The notes: generated by a model from the letters alone, not told the origin. A DNA stretch of 38,753 nt from Bacteroidota bacterium (GCA_019638695.1 JAHBTG010000020.1:1-38753), one strand, 5' to 3'; numbered from the stretch's first letter, positions 24,558 to 33,423 are shown. Translations and numbers: made by a program.

Positions 24558-26941
24558 TTCTCATAGAATTTGCGCCACCAGGACTTTTTGTTGGCAGACT
24601 CGGAATAGTAGTTGTGCCCGTCTCCGTATCCATAGCCGTATCCGTAGCCATAACCGTATCCATAGCCATAGCCATAGCCATAGCCGTACTTCTGGATCAT
24701 CAGGTCCAGCGAGTTGAGAATGATATACAGTTTCTTGATATCGTGCTCTATCACAACCCGTTCGATGAACTTGAGATACATCTTCTTGCTATAGTCTGCC
24801 CTGAAAATATAGAAGTTAAGGTCGCTATATTTCAATAAAGAGAGTGCATCGGATACCAGGCCCAGGGGAGAAGTGTCCATCACTACATAGTCATAATGTT
24901 CGCCCAGTTTTTCCAGCAACTCCCCAAACCGCTTGCTGGTAATCATCTCTGAGGGGTTGGGCGGGATGGGGCCGGCCGGAATGACATCGAAGTTTACATA
25001 GCCCGTCCCCTGTACAATGTCTTCCCATTCGTCTTTGCCTATTACATAGGTGGTGATGCCGGAATTATTGGAGATGCCTACCGTCTTGTACAGGCGGGGT
25101 TTGCGAAGGTCTACATCCAGCAGCACCACTTTTTTGTCCAGCAGAGACAGGATGGAGGCCAGGTTCAGGCTCACAAATGATTTGCCTTCTCCCGAGATGG
25201 TAGACGTTACCGTGATGTAAGTAGCCTTGCGTTCTCCTTTGAAGAATTGGATACTGTTACGCAGCGCCCGGAAAGACTCTGTTACCATAGACTTCCGGTT
25301 GGTGAGCACATGCAGGTGATTCTTCTTGATCTCTTTGGAGTTGGCAATTTCTGCGATCACCGGCAGCTCGGTAGTTGCCTCCAGTTCGGCTTTGAAAGAG
25401 ATGCGCTGTTTGGTAAACTCTTTGACAACGATAAAACCTATGGAAAGCAGGAGACCTGAAAGAAAGCTGATGTAGGTAATGAGCTGCTTCTTGGGAGAAA
25501 CCGGGGTGGGCAGCACACTGGGGGGGTTCACGATCTGGCTGCGAGACACCAATGCAGCTTTGGCCAGGTTCAGGGTTTGTATCTTTCTCCTGTTCTCAGA
25601 TACCAGTTCATCGTAATAGGTGAAATTGCTGGATGTGAGTTCATATTGCCGGAGAATATCCGGTTTGTTGAGCAGATCCCGTTCGGCCTGCTGGCTCTCA
25701 ACCTTCAACTGCCGCAGAAGATCGGGCTCTACCTGTATGGTATACCATAGGGTCTTTTTTATCTTGTCTACTGTCTCCTGGATGCTCTCATCTCTGCGAA
25801 TAACCATGACACTTCTTCTGCTGACCACATCGGCCAGCTGGTTGCGTTCTTCGATCAGTTGTACCAGTGCATCCAGCAGCAGATTGGCTTGTTCGGCCTC
25901 TGTCTTGATAAAGAAGGGCAGGTATATCTTTTCCTGGCGGAGTGTACTGGCAACAGAGTCTAGCTGGCGTATAATGACAGGGTAGATGCTTTTGCTGGAC
26001 TGTATCTGCTGTTGTATGGAAGCATATTTCTTTTGTTTCTCCTGTGCCTCAGCGCCTATAAGGTCTATTTTATATATCTTGTTGCGGTACTCAAAATCGA
26101 GCAGTGCCTGCTTGGAAAGATCCAGGGAGTCTTTCAGATTATTTGTAAATTCATTGATAAAATGGATCTGTTTGTTAAAGGATTCCTCATTAATCTTTTG
26201 CTCATTCTCAAAATAAATCTTGATGATCTGCCCCAGGATATCCTTGCCTCTCTCTGTATTCTCATCTAGGTAAGTCATGTTAAATAACTCCACAGACTCT
26301 GCGCGGGTCATTCCAAACCGGGATCTTATCTGGCCAAGCTGGTGATCTTCGGTATGTACCACAAACTTGATGACCCGCTCCGGGCTAATGGGTTCCCCGA
26401 TCAGCTTTATCTTGAGCTTGCTGTTGTTCACGGCAAGCGTTTCGTTGTATTTTACTTCAATAAAATCATCTGTATTACCCACTGAGATCATACAGGTGTT
26501 GGCATGATGTCCTTTTATATAAATGGGCGTTTCAAACATCTTGAAATGCACCGTGTCATACTCCACAATAAAAGGTGCCGAGCCATACAAGGTGGTTTCC
26601 CGCAAGCGGCCTACATCACTGTATTCAACGTGCAATTTCAGGTTCTGGATAACCCTTCTGAGGTTATTATCGCTTTTGATAATAACCATGATGGTTTCCG
26701 TCTGCTCTCTGAGCAGACCGTTTACCTGGTCTCCCATTTTGCTGTCCAGCGCACCGTTGAGCCCAATGTCTATCTGTACCTTACAGGTAATGCTATAGAT
26801 TGTGGGTGTATAACGAAGATACAGGAAGCCGGCCAGATAGGTGATCCCTGTAGCCAGTAAGATATAGAACTTTTTTCTCAGTATGGCGCTAAAGACCCTG
26901 AGAATAGGATTCGACTCTTTATTTTGATCTGTAGCAGCCAC
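24545..26941 (-). CDS. Wzc-like polysaccharide co-polymerase and tyrosine autokinase
   Basis: A 798-residue BY-kinase. It has an N-terminal Wzz-type domain between two membrane helices (about 27-48 and 488-510), with long coiled-coil helices between them. The cytoplasmic kinase has Walker A in STISGEGKSFVSLNLA, Walker A' in VVLLDVDLRKPRLY and Walker B in YVVMDTSPLGLVSDA. The C-terminus carries the expected tyrosine cluster in extreme form: eleven Tyr-Gly repeats (24623-24688), then HNYYSESANKKSWW. Such tails are autophosphorylated in trans and control export and chain length through the outer-membrane partner. It is 1 base downstream of the Wza-like gene. Base composition is lower in GC than the flanks. 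Confidence 0.93.
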   Translation of the reverse strand: MAATDQNKESNPILRVFSAILRKKFYILLATGITYLAGFLYLRYTPTIYSITCKVQIDIGLNGALDSKMGDQVNGLLREQTETIMVIIKSDNNLRRVIQNLKLHVEYSDVGRLRETTLYGSAPFIVEYDTVHFKMFETPIYIKGHHANTCMISVGNTDDFIEVKYNETLAVNNSKLKIKLIGEPISPERVIKFVVHTEDHQLGQIRSRFGMTRAESVELFNMTYLDENTERGKDILGQIIKIYFENEQKINEESFNKQIHFINEFTNNLKDSLDLSKQALLDFEYRNKIYKIDLIGAEAQEKQKKYASIQQQIQSSKSIYPVIIRQLDSVASTLRQEKIYLPFFIKTEAEQANLLLDALVQLIEERNQLADVVSRRSVMVIRRDESIQETVDKIKKTLWYTIQVEPDLLRQLKVESQQAERDLLNKPDILRQYELTSSNFTYYDELVSENRRKIQTLNLAKAALVSRSQIVNPPSVLPTPVSPKKQLITYISFLSGLLLSIGFIVVKEFTKQRISFKAELEATTELPVIAEIANSKEIKKNHLHVLTNRKSMVTESFRALRNSIQFFKGERKATYITVTSTISGEGKSFVSLNLASILSLLDKKVVLLDVDLRKPRLYKTVGISNNSGITTYVIGKDEWEDIVQGTGYVNFDVIPAGPIPPNPSEMITSKRFGELLEKLGEHYDYVVMDTSPLGLVSDALSLLKYSDLNFYIFRADYSKKMYLKFIERVVIEHDIKKLYIILNSLDLMIQKYGYGYGYGYGYGYGYGYGYGYGDGHNYYSESANKKSWWRKFYEKWLV
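24623..24688 (-). repeat. Hexanucleotide tandem repeat encoding (Tyr-Gly)11
   Basis: Sixty-six bases made of eleven 6-base units of the form TAY-GGN (such as TATGGC and TACGGA) in the kinase reading frame. Gain or loss of a unit adds or removes one Tyr-Gly and keeps the frame. Confidence 0.9.
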
Positions 26942-26942
26942 T

Positions 26943-27806
26943 TTACAGGATTATATTGAGAATAAGGACAGAGAAAGAAACGGCTAAGTTGACTGCCTGC
27001 AAATAGGGGGATATCTGAGAAAATGCAAGGAAGAATGGCTTGCTCTCAGCATAAATAATATCATCTGAATAAATAGGAATGATATTCTTCTTCAATACTT
27101 CGATCTTCCTCAGATCTATCCATATGATCTGTACATTATCTGTTTCGTAGTTCCTGATGATCTTTACCTTGCGTATCTTGTTCACAAACGATACCCCCCC
27201 CGCAGTTGCCAGCACCTCTATAAGCGAACTTTGTTCCGTACCCATTTTAATTACCCGGGCCATGTTTTCCTGGCTGGTTCCTACGCCCACAGGGCTCATG
27301 CCTGACATGCCGCCTCCAAACCCAAACAAGTATAGCTTCAGGTTAGTAATGCGGCAGTTGACCACCGGGTTATCATAAGATTTGGCCAGTTCCTGCTCTA
27401 TAAGATTCGTCACCTCATCGGTCACTTTGCCTGCCACATAAATACGGGGAATGAGCGGCATGTAAAAATACCCGTCGTGTGTGACAATACCCTCGAAAAT
27501 ATTCCCTTTGAGGCCCATTTCGTCTTTTTCCTTCAGGATGTCGGGCAGGTTCAGTATCTGCACCTCCAGTTCATCTCCCGGGCGTATCTTGTGCCGGTAG
27601 GCCAGGTAGCTGTTCTCATCGTCCCGCAGTTTTATGATAGGCTGGTTTGTGGTCCTTTTTTGCTCCTTGTAATATTTCTCATAGGTACTCTGGAACATCT
27701 GGGTCTTTTGCGAGCAGCCCCCCAGCATCCATGGCAGCGTAGCCAGCATAATGTAGAAAAAGGACGAAAAAGGAACCCCCAAGGGGTTTTTGCACTTACC
27801 TGGCAT
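26943..27806 (-). CDS. Wza-like polysaccharide export lipoprotein
   Basis: An outer-membrane polysaccharide export protein, 287 residues from ATG 27806. A lipoprotein signal ends at the lipobox LGGC (Cys31). A Poly_export domain follows, starting RHKIRPGDELEVQILNLPD and continuing with VTHDGYFYMPLIPRIYVAGKV. An SLBB-like segment ATAGGVSFVNKIRKVKIIR and a C-terminal hydrophobic helix (last 25 residues) complete the Wza layout. A Gly/Met-rich insert GFGGGMSGMSPVGVG lies in the middle. Upstream in-frame ATGs at 27824 and 27860 are possible; a TATTTTTG box (27833-27826) just ahead of 27824 favours 27806. It should form the outer channel for the adjacent Wzc-like kinase. Confidence 0.85.
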   Translation of the reverse strand: MPGKCKNPLGVPFSSFFYIMLATLPWMLGGCSQKTQMFQSTYEKYYKEQKRTTNQPIIKLRDDENSYLAYRHKIRPGDELEVQILNLPDILKEKDEMGLKGNIFEGIVTHDGYFYMPLIPRIYVAGKVTDEVTNLIEQELAKSYDNPVVNCRITNLKLYLFGFGGGMSGMSPVGVGTSQENMARVIKMGTEQSSLIEVLATAGGVSFVNKIRKVKIIRNYETDNVQIIWIDLRKIEVLKKNIIPIYSDDIIYAESKPFFLAFSQISPYLQAVNLAVSFSVLILNIIL

Positions 27807-27825
27807 CTTTTTTTTGGTAAACATG

Positions 27826-27833
27826 CAAAAATA
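27826..27833 (-). promoter_or_regulatory. Possible -7 box of the polysaccharide export operon
   Basis: On the minus strand this reads TATTTTTG, a perfect TAnnTTTG. A TTTG lies 24 bases upstream (27861-27858), more than the usual 19-21, so the call is tentative. It would place the start of transcription near 27819 and so favour the ATG at 27806. Confidence 0.35.
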
Positions 27834-27897
27834 AAGCTTTAGTGACGGAAAGATGAGCAAACTCCATAAATTTAGTTCCCCACTTATTTTCGCTTAC

Positions 27898-29808
27898 ATG
27901 CCCAGCCAGATCCGCTCTTACCCAGACTATACCGCCCACTATACCCTTGCGCAGCAGGATCCCGATGCCTATTGGGCAGAGGTTGCGGGCCGGTACCATT
28001 GGTTTGCACCCTGGCAGCAGGTGCACACGGGCGGATTCCTGCGGGCAGATATGCAGTGGTTTGCCGGCGCCCGCACCAATCTCGCGTATAATTGCCTGGA
28101 CCGCCATTTGCCCGTGCTGGCAGACCATACCGCCATTATCTGGGAGAGTAATGACCCCCGCGAAGCGCCGTTGCATATTTCCTTTGCACAGCTCTATGAC
28201 CAGGTAAACCGCATGGCCCATCTCTTGCGCAGCCTGGGCGTACAGCGTGGAGACCGCGTGTGCATCTATCTGCCCATGATACCCGAAGCGGCTTATGCCA
28301 TGCTCGCCTGTGCCCGCCTGGGAGCCATCCACTCCGTAGTTTTTGGAGGCTTTAGCGCCACTGCCCTGGCAGACCGTATCCGGGATGCCGATTGCCAGCT
28401 CCTCATCACTGCAGATGCCACCATGCGCGGCAATAAAGCCGTGCCGCTTAAGGCCATTGCAGATGAAGCACTCCTGCACTGCCCCGGTATCCGGCATTGC
28501 CTGGTCGTGCAAAGGGCCGGCATTGCAGTAGAAATGCGCACCCCGCGTGACTTATGGTATCATGAGGTACTGGCCGGTGTCCCCCGGGATGCCCGGGTCC
28601 CCGCAGAAGAAATGAATGCCGAAGACCCGCTGTTTATCCTCTATACCAGTGGCTCCACGGGCAAGCCCAAAGGCATTGTGCACACCACCGGTGGTTACAT
28701 GGTCAATGCCGGCCACAGCTTTGCCAACGTCTTTCAGGTGCAGCTGCAGGATATCTGGTGGTGCACTGCCGATGTGGGATGGATCACCGGCCATACCTAC
28801 CTGATCTATGGCCCCCTGCTCAATGGCATTACCACCCTCATGTTTGAAGGGGTACCCACCTGGCCGGATGCCGGCCGCTTCTGGGAAGTGATCGACCGCC
28901 ACAAGGTCACGCTCTTTTATACGGCGCCTACTGCCATCCGCGCACTTATGGCCGCAGGAAATACATGGGTGGAGAACAAAGACCTCGGTTCCCTGCGCAT
29001 CATTGGCAGCGTGGGAGAACCTATCAATATAGAGGCCTGGGAATGGTATCACACCTATGTGGGCAAACGACGCTGCCCCGTGCTGGATACCTGGTGGCAG
29101 ACGGAAACCGGTGCTATTATGATCTCTCCCATGGGCGGCCAGCCCGCACATAAACCCTGTTTTGCCGCCCTGCCCCTGCCCGGTGTAGAACCGGTGCTGA
29201 TGGACCCCGAAGGCAAAGAGATCACCTGGAAGCCGGGAGATACCATAGAAGGTAACCTGTGCATACGCAACCCCTGGCCCGGCATCGCCCGCACAACCTG
29301 GGGAGATCATGAGCGTTTTCTCAATACCTACTTTACTGCCTATCCCGGTTACTATTTTACCGGAGACGGCTGCAAGCGCGATGCCGAAGGCCACTACCGC
29401 ATCCTGGGCCGCGTGGACGATGTCATCAATGTATCCGGCCACCGTATAGGCACTGCAGAAGTGGAAAATGCCATCAACGAGCATCCGGATATCATCGAGA
29501 GCGCCGTGGTGGGCTATCCCCATGACATCAAGGGCCAGGGCATCTATGCCTATGTAATAGTGGGCAAGCCCGGTCTTCCTCAAGAAGAGATTGCCCGCAC
29601 AGTGAATGAAGTGATCGTCAGGCTGATAGGTCCCATAGCCAAGCCGGATAAGCTCCAGCTGGTGACCGACCTCCCCAAGACCCGCAGCGGCAAGATCATG
29701 CGCCGCATCCTGCGCAAAATAGCCGCCGGCGAACTCGACAATATGGGAGATACTTCCACGCTACTGGATCCCGGTGTGGTAGATGCCATTATTGCAGGGA
29801 GGCAATAG
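27898..29808 (+). CDS. acs: Acetyl-CoA synthetase (AMP-forming)
   Basis: A 636-residue acyl-adenylate-forming enzyme that activates acetate to acetyl-CoA. Key motifs are the P-loop YTSGSTGKPKGIVHTTGGY, the acetate-pocket Trp in DTWWQTETGAIMISP, GRVDDVINVSGHRIGTAEVE, and the C-terminal catalytic lysine (about Lys599) in TRSGKIMRRILRK, which is the residue subject to regulatory acetylation in known Acs. The start at 27898 (MPSQIRSYPDY) fits the family; an ATG at 27853 would add 15 residues. It is divergent from the Wza-like gene, with a gap of under 100 bases. No acetate regulator or deacetylase gene is adjacent. Confidence 0.97.
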   Translation: MPSQIRSYPDYTAHYTLAQQDPDAYWAEVAGRYHWFAPWQQVHTGGFLRADMQWFAGARTNLAYNCLDRHLPVLADHTAIIWESNDPREAPLHISFAQLYDQVNRMAHLLRSLGVQRGDRVCIYLPMIPEAAYAMLACARLGAIHSVVFGGFSATALADRIRDADCQLLITADATMRGNKAVPLKAIADEALLHCPGIRHCLVVQRAGIAVEMRTPRDLWYHEVLAGVPRDARVPAEEMNAEDPLFILYTSGSTGKPKGIVHTTGGYMVNAGHSFANVFQVQLQDIWWCTADVGWITGHTYLIYGPLLNGITTLMFEGVPTWPDAGRFWEVIDRHKVTLFYTAPTAIRALMAAGNTWVENKDLGSLRIIGSVGEPINIEAWEWYHTYVGKRRCPVLDTWWQTETGAIMISPMGGQPAHKPCFAALPLPGVEPVLMDPEGKEITWKPGDTIEGNLCIRNPWPGIARTTWGDHERFLNTYFTAYPGYYFTGDGCKRDAEGHYRILGRVDDVINVSGHRIGTAEVENAINEHPDIIESAVVGYPHDIKGQGIYAYVIVGKPGLPQEEIARTVNEVIVRLIGPIAKPDKLQLVTDLPKTRSGKIMRRILRKIAAGELDNMGDTSTLLDPGVVDAIIAGRQ

Positions 29809-29842
29809 CCCAATAATTTCTTCATGGCTCTTCAAAAGCAGC

Positions 29843-29850
29843 TATATTTG
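29843..29850 (+). promoter_or_regulatory. -7 box of the NHL-repeat gene
   Basis: TATATTTG is a perfect TAnnTTTG, 34 bases upstream of the ATG at 29885. A TTTC at 29817-29820 lies 22 bases upstream as a weak -33 element. Confidence 0.45.
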
Positions 29851-29884
29851 CAAATCCGATTATAAACCTATCCTTTATTTGAAT

Positions 29885-31201
29885 ATGATTAGAACAGCAG
29901 TTTTCTTTCTATTATTAATTTGTGCTTTAACTGGTTTACATGCACAGCTCACCATGTCTACAGTTGCAGGCGATGGTCGTTCTGGGCTGGTCAATGGCCC
30001 GGGCGCTAATGCACGCTTTATGGTATTGGATGGTATCGCTGTAGACAAACACGGCAATATCTATGTCTCGGATATGTTCTATCATCATATCCGCAAGATC
30101 ACCCCGGATGGCACGGTAAGTACCTTTGCCGGAGGTACGGAAAGTGGCTTTGCCGATGGCACGGGTACGGCAGCTCGCTTTCATACGCCCACCGGACTGG
30201 CTGTAGATACATTGGGTAATATCTATGTGGCAGATAGAGATAATCACAGGATTCGCAAGATCACCCCGGCAGGAGTGGTATCCACCCTCGCAGGTAGCAG
30301 TACGCCGGGTTCTGGCTATGGAGGGGGCGGCTCAAATGACGGCCCCGGTAATACCGCCCAGTTTCATGCTCCCCTGGCTGTGGCTGTAGATACTAATGGA
30401 TATGTTTATGTATCAGATGCGATAAATCATCGTATCCGCAAGATCACCCCCGCGGGAGTGGTGTCCACCCTCGCGGGTAGTAGTAAGGGGTATCAGAACG
30501 GTACCGGTACAGCAGCCCGTTTTGAACAGCCTCAGGCCATAACCGTAGACCTTAACGGCAATGTCTATGTAGCAGATGTAGTGAATGCCCGCATTCGCAA
30601 GATCACTCCCGCGGGAGTCGTAACTACTATTGCAGGAGATGGTACGGAAGGCTACCAGGACGCACAGGGTACCGCCGCCAAATTCAATCGCATCTCTGGT
30701 TTAGCTATTGATGCAGACGGTATACTTTATATCAGCGACCGTCGGAATAACCGCATCCGTAAAATGTCAGTTTCCGGGCAGGTTACCACACTTGCAGGGA
30801 TTAACTATCCGGGCTTCTTTGATGGAGATACCGATGTGGCTATGCTCAATAACCCCATATATGTTGCATTAGACCCGGCAGGCGATCTGATCATAGTGGA
30901 TAACTATAATTACTCCGTGCGCAAGCTGGGCGGGTTATCTGCTGCCACCCGCCGGGCGCCTGCTGCTCACTGGCTCAATGCTACAGTGTACCCCAATCCG
31001 GCCTCCCAGGTAATACAAGTCATTCTGCCTGACCATGGGCTTGCACAGGTCTCGCTCCTGGATATTACTGGTAAAGTGGTCTTTACTTCGGAGATGCGTC
31101 AGTACCTGGAGATACCTGTGCATGAGCTTGCAAAAGGTATGTATGTGTTACATGTGGAGCAATCCGGAGTATTCGCTTCCGAGAAAATTATCCTGGAATA
31201 A
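29885..31201 (+). CDS. Secreted NHL-repeat beta-propeller protein with type A T9SS sorting domain
   Basis: A 438-residue exported protein. A signal peptide (MIRTAVFFLLLICALTGLHA) starts at the ATG at 29885; a longer frame from 29783 would bury it inside the end of acs. Six NHL repeats follow, each of the form GxAVDxxGNIYVADxxNHRIRKITPxGxVSTLAG, giving a six-bladed beta-propeller. The last ~75 residues (ATVYPNPASQVIQVILPDHG, later LAKGMYVLHV and a KIILE end) match the Por secretion system C-terminal sorting domain (TIGR04183). T9SS should carry it to the cell surface. NHL propellers bind proteins, sugars or RNA; the ligand is unknown. Repeats two and three are nearly identical in DNA. Confidence 0.92.
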   Translation: MIRTAVFFLLLICALTGLHAQLTMSTVAGDGRSGLVNGPGANARFMVLDGIAVDKHGNIYVSDMFYHHIRKITPDGTVSTFAGGTESGFADGTGTAARFHTPTGLAVDTLGNIYVADRDNHRIRKITPAGVVSTLAGSSTPGSGYGGGGSNDGPGNTAQFHAPLAVAVDTNGYVYVSDAINHRIRKITPAGVVSTLAGSSKGYQNGTGTAARFEQPQAITVDLNGNVYVADVVNARIRKITPAGVVTTIAGDGTEGYQDAQGTAAKFNRISGLAIDADGILYISDRRNNRIRKMSVSGQVTTLAGINYPGFFDGDTDVAMLNNPIYVALDPAGDLIIVDNYNYSVRKLGGLSAATRRAPAAHWLNATVYPNPASQVIQVILPDHGLAQVSLLDITGKVVFTSEMRQYLEIPVHELAKGMYVLHVEQSGVFASEKIILE

Positions 31202-31228
31202 GGATTACCCATTCTGAATAATCTTGAA

Positions 31229-31254
31229 ACAGGGGCCGGAGCCCCTGTTTTCTT
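31229..31254 (+). terminator. Intrinsic terminator of the NHL-repeat gene
   Basis: ACAGGGGC (31229-31236) and GCCCCTGT (31241-31248) form a perfect 8-base stem with loop CGGA, followed by TTTTCTT using the last stem T. It lies 28 bases after the stop at 31201. Confidence 0.85.
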
Positions 31255-31289
31255 ATGAGATAAACGACTGTTCGTGTTAGGAGGGCAAA

Positions 31290-31297
31290 TAACTTTG
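31290..31297 (+). promoter_or_regulatory. Possible -7 box of pheA
   Basis: TAACTTTG is a perfect TAnnTTTG, only 8 bases before the pheA ATG at 31306. A start site here would give a nearly leaderless transcript. No convincing -33 box is seen. Confidence 0.4.
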
Positions 31298-31305
31298 CGC
31301 CCGCA

Positions 31306-32187
31306 ATGAAGCTTTCTGCCGATACATGTCAGGTGCAGGTGCAAGACCTGGACCTCCAGCGCGTGGCCATTATGGGCACAGAAGCTTCTTTTCATCATCG
31401 GGCCGCACAGCTTATGCTGGGTCCGGCAGTGCAGGTGCATTCCTGCCGTTCCTTTGCAGAGGAGGTCTCCGCCTTGCAGCAAGGCCGGGCAGATGCCGCC
31501 ATTATGGCTGTGGAGAACACCATCGTGGGCCTTATGCTGCCCAACCTGCACCAGATCGTGCACCATAACCTGCGTATCCTGGGAGAGCTGTACCTGCCCA
31601 TAGAGCTTCAGCTGCTGGGGTTGCCCGGTAGCCGTATCGAAGATGTCCGCACCGTCTACAGCCATCCGTATGCCCTGCAGCAGTGCGAAGCTTTCCTCGC
31701 ACGCTTCCCCCACCTGCAGCGGATAGAAAGCACGGATACCGCCAGTGCAGCCCTCAGGCTGCTGGAACTGGGAGATCCTGCGGTGGCCGCAGTGGCCAGC
31801 AGCTATGTGGGCGGGCATTTTGGCCTGGAAGTGCTGGCCCCGGATATCCATACCCAGCAGGAAAACTTCACCCGCTTTATGCTGCTGGGCCGGCAGGGGA
31901 GAGTGTCAAAACCCACTAAAGCTACCTTCTGGTTCCTGGTGACACATCAGCCCGGGGCGCTGGCACAGGTGCTCAGCGTCTTCTCCCTGCATAACCTGAA
32001 TATGACCAAGATCACCTCCATTGCGGTGCCGGAGCACCCCAATGAATTCGCGTTCCTGGTGGAGTTCGTTTTTCAGGAGTATCGCCACTATGAGCTGGCG
32101 CTGGAGCTCATCGCTCCCCGCGTGCGCAAGTTGCAGGTGTTGGGAGAGTATACCCAGGCTTTTTTTACCCCTTACGGGGGTAACTGA
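31306..32187 (+). CDS. pheA: Prephenate dehydratase with ACT domain
   Basis: A 293-residue prephenate dehydratase, converting prephenate to phenylpyruvate in phenylalanine synthesis. The catalytic domain starts with VAIMGTEASFHHRAA (family form IAIQGxxGSFHH), has AAIMAVENTIVG, the substrate motif ESTDTASAA and the TRF motif in NFTRFMLLG. A C-terminal ACT domain (from about 205, KATFWFLVTHQPGALAQVL) binds phenylalanine for feedback control. An 18-residue N-terminal extension precedes the conserved start. The DAHP synthase-chorismate mutase gene follows on the same strand, so the first step, chorismate to prephenate and the phenylalanine branch lie together; tyrA and an aminotransferase are absent. 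Confidence 0.96.
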   Translation: MKLSADTCQVQVQDLDLQRVAIMGTEASFHHRAAQLMLGPAVQVHSCRSFAEEVSALQQGRADAAIMAVENTIVGLMLPNLHQIVHHNLRILGELYLPIELQLLGLPGSRIEDVRTVYSHPYALQQCEAFLARFPHLQRIESTDTASAALRLLELGDPAVAAVASSYVGGHFGLEVLAPDIHTQQENFTRFMLLGRQGRVSKPTKATFWFLVTHQPGALAQVLSVFSLHNLNMTKITSIAVPEHPNEFAFLVEFVFQEYRHYELALELIAPRVRKLQVLGEYTQAFFTPYGGN

Positions 32188-32304
32188 TACATAGCGCACC
32201 TGCCTGTGATTACGGGCTTCAACCCTCCGGGTGATGAGTGAACAGCTCTGCCCGGTCCGGGTCCCTTCTTGTTCTATAGTTCAACCTCTTTTTACCTTTT
32301 AGCA

Positions 32305-33423
32305 ATGTCCTCTATTTCTCATATAACTACCCCTAACTGGCTTTCGCCGGATGGCCAACCTGTGGTGATCGCCGGTCCGTGCAGCGCCGAGTCCGAGGCC
32401 CAGGTCATGCGCACTGCCGAATGGCTCAGGGAACAGGTGCCGCAGCTCCGCCTCTTCCGCGCCGGGGTGTGGAAGCCCCGCACCCGTCCCAACAGCTTTG
32501 AAGGCATGGGTCCCGAGGCGCTTCCCTGGCTGCGCAGGGTGCGCGAGGAACTGGGCCTCCCGATCACCATAGAAGTGGCCAATGCCGAGCATGTGCGCCT
32601 GGCGCTGGATGCCGGTATAGATGTCCTGTGGCTGGGTGCCCGCACCACAGTGAACCCCTTCTCCGTGCAGGAAATTGCCGATGCCCTGGAGGGCGTGGAC
32701 ATTCCCGTCATGGTCAAGAACCCCATCAACCCCGACCTGCAGCTATGGATAGGCGCTATGGAACGCCTGCAGAAGGCCGGCATCACCCGGCTGGCGGCTA
32801 TTCACCGGGGCTTTAGCACACATGGCAAGAGCGAATTCCGCAATGAGCCGCAGTGGCATATCCCTATAGAACTGAAACGAGCCCTGCCAGAGATCCCCCT
32901 TATCTGTGACCCTTCCCATATCTGCGGTAACCGCACCCTGCTCGCTGACGTGAGCCAGCGTGCCCTGGACTTGCAGATGCAGGGGATTATGATAGAAACC
33001 CACCCCGACCCTGATAATGCCTGGAGCGATCAGCAACAGCAGGTCACCCCGGACCGCCTGCGGGAGATCCTGGATGACCTGGTCTTTCGGCGAGAACAGT
33101 CCGAGGAGGTGAGCTTTGAAGCACAGCTGGAGGAATACCGCAAGCGTATAGACCTCATCGACAGCGAACTCATCAACCTGATGGCTGAGCGCATGGATAT
33201 TTCCCGCATGATAGGCCATCTCAAGAAGAACCAGAAGGTGACCATCCTGCAAATACGCCGCTGGGATGAGATGATTCGCCGCCGCCTGGTCCTGGCATCC
33301 CGCCTGGGCCTGGGCGAGGATTTCAGCCGCGAGATGTTTGAACTGATCCATGAAGAGTCCATCAATCTGCAGAATGCGGTAATGAACAAACAGCGCGGTT
33401 TCTCTGCAGAAGACCCGGCTTAG
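32305..33423 (+). CDS. Bifunctional DAHP synthase / chorismate mutase
   Basis: A 372-residue fusion. Residues ~18-265 form a class I (KDSA-like, AroA-beta) 3-deoxy-7-phosphoheptulonate synthase with VVIAGPCSAES, the AGVWKPRTRPNSFEGMG segment, and metal-binding residues in CDPSHICGN. A linker leads to an AroQ-type chorismate mutase at about 275-360, beginning LEEYRKRIDLIDSELINLMAERM. Such fusions are common in Bacteroidota and link entry to the shikimate pathway with prephenate formation; the mutase domain often acts as the allosteric sensor. Start 32305 is preferred to an in-frame ATG at 32269. It lies 117 bases downstream of pheA. Confidence 0.95.
   Translation: MSSISHITTPNWLSPDGQPVVIAGPCSAESEAQVMRTAEWLREQVPQLRLFRAGVWKPRTRPNSFEGMGPEALPWLRRVREELGLPITIEVANAEHVRLALDAGIDVLWLGARTTVNPFSVQEIADALEGVDIPVMVKNPINPDLQLWIGAMERLQKAGITRLAAIHRGFSTHGKSEFRNEPQWHIPIELKRALPEIPLICDPSHICGNRTLLADVSQRALDLQMQGIMIETHPDPDNAWSDQQQQVTPDRLREILDDLVFRREQSEEVSFEAQLEEYRKRIDLIDSELINLMAERMDISRMIGHLKKNQKVTILQIRRWDEMIRRRLVLASRLGLGEDFSREMFELIHEESINLQNAVMNKQRGFSAEDPA

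Noticed and set aside
24623-24688. Short tandem repeat considered as a CRISPR array
   Set aside because: The unit is 6 bases with no spacers and is in frame within a tyrosine kinase tail.
32188-32304. Attenuator between pheA and the DAHP synthase gene
   Set aside because: Short GC dyads are present but I see no leader peptide rich in Phe or Tyr codons and no terminator with a T-tract.
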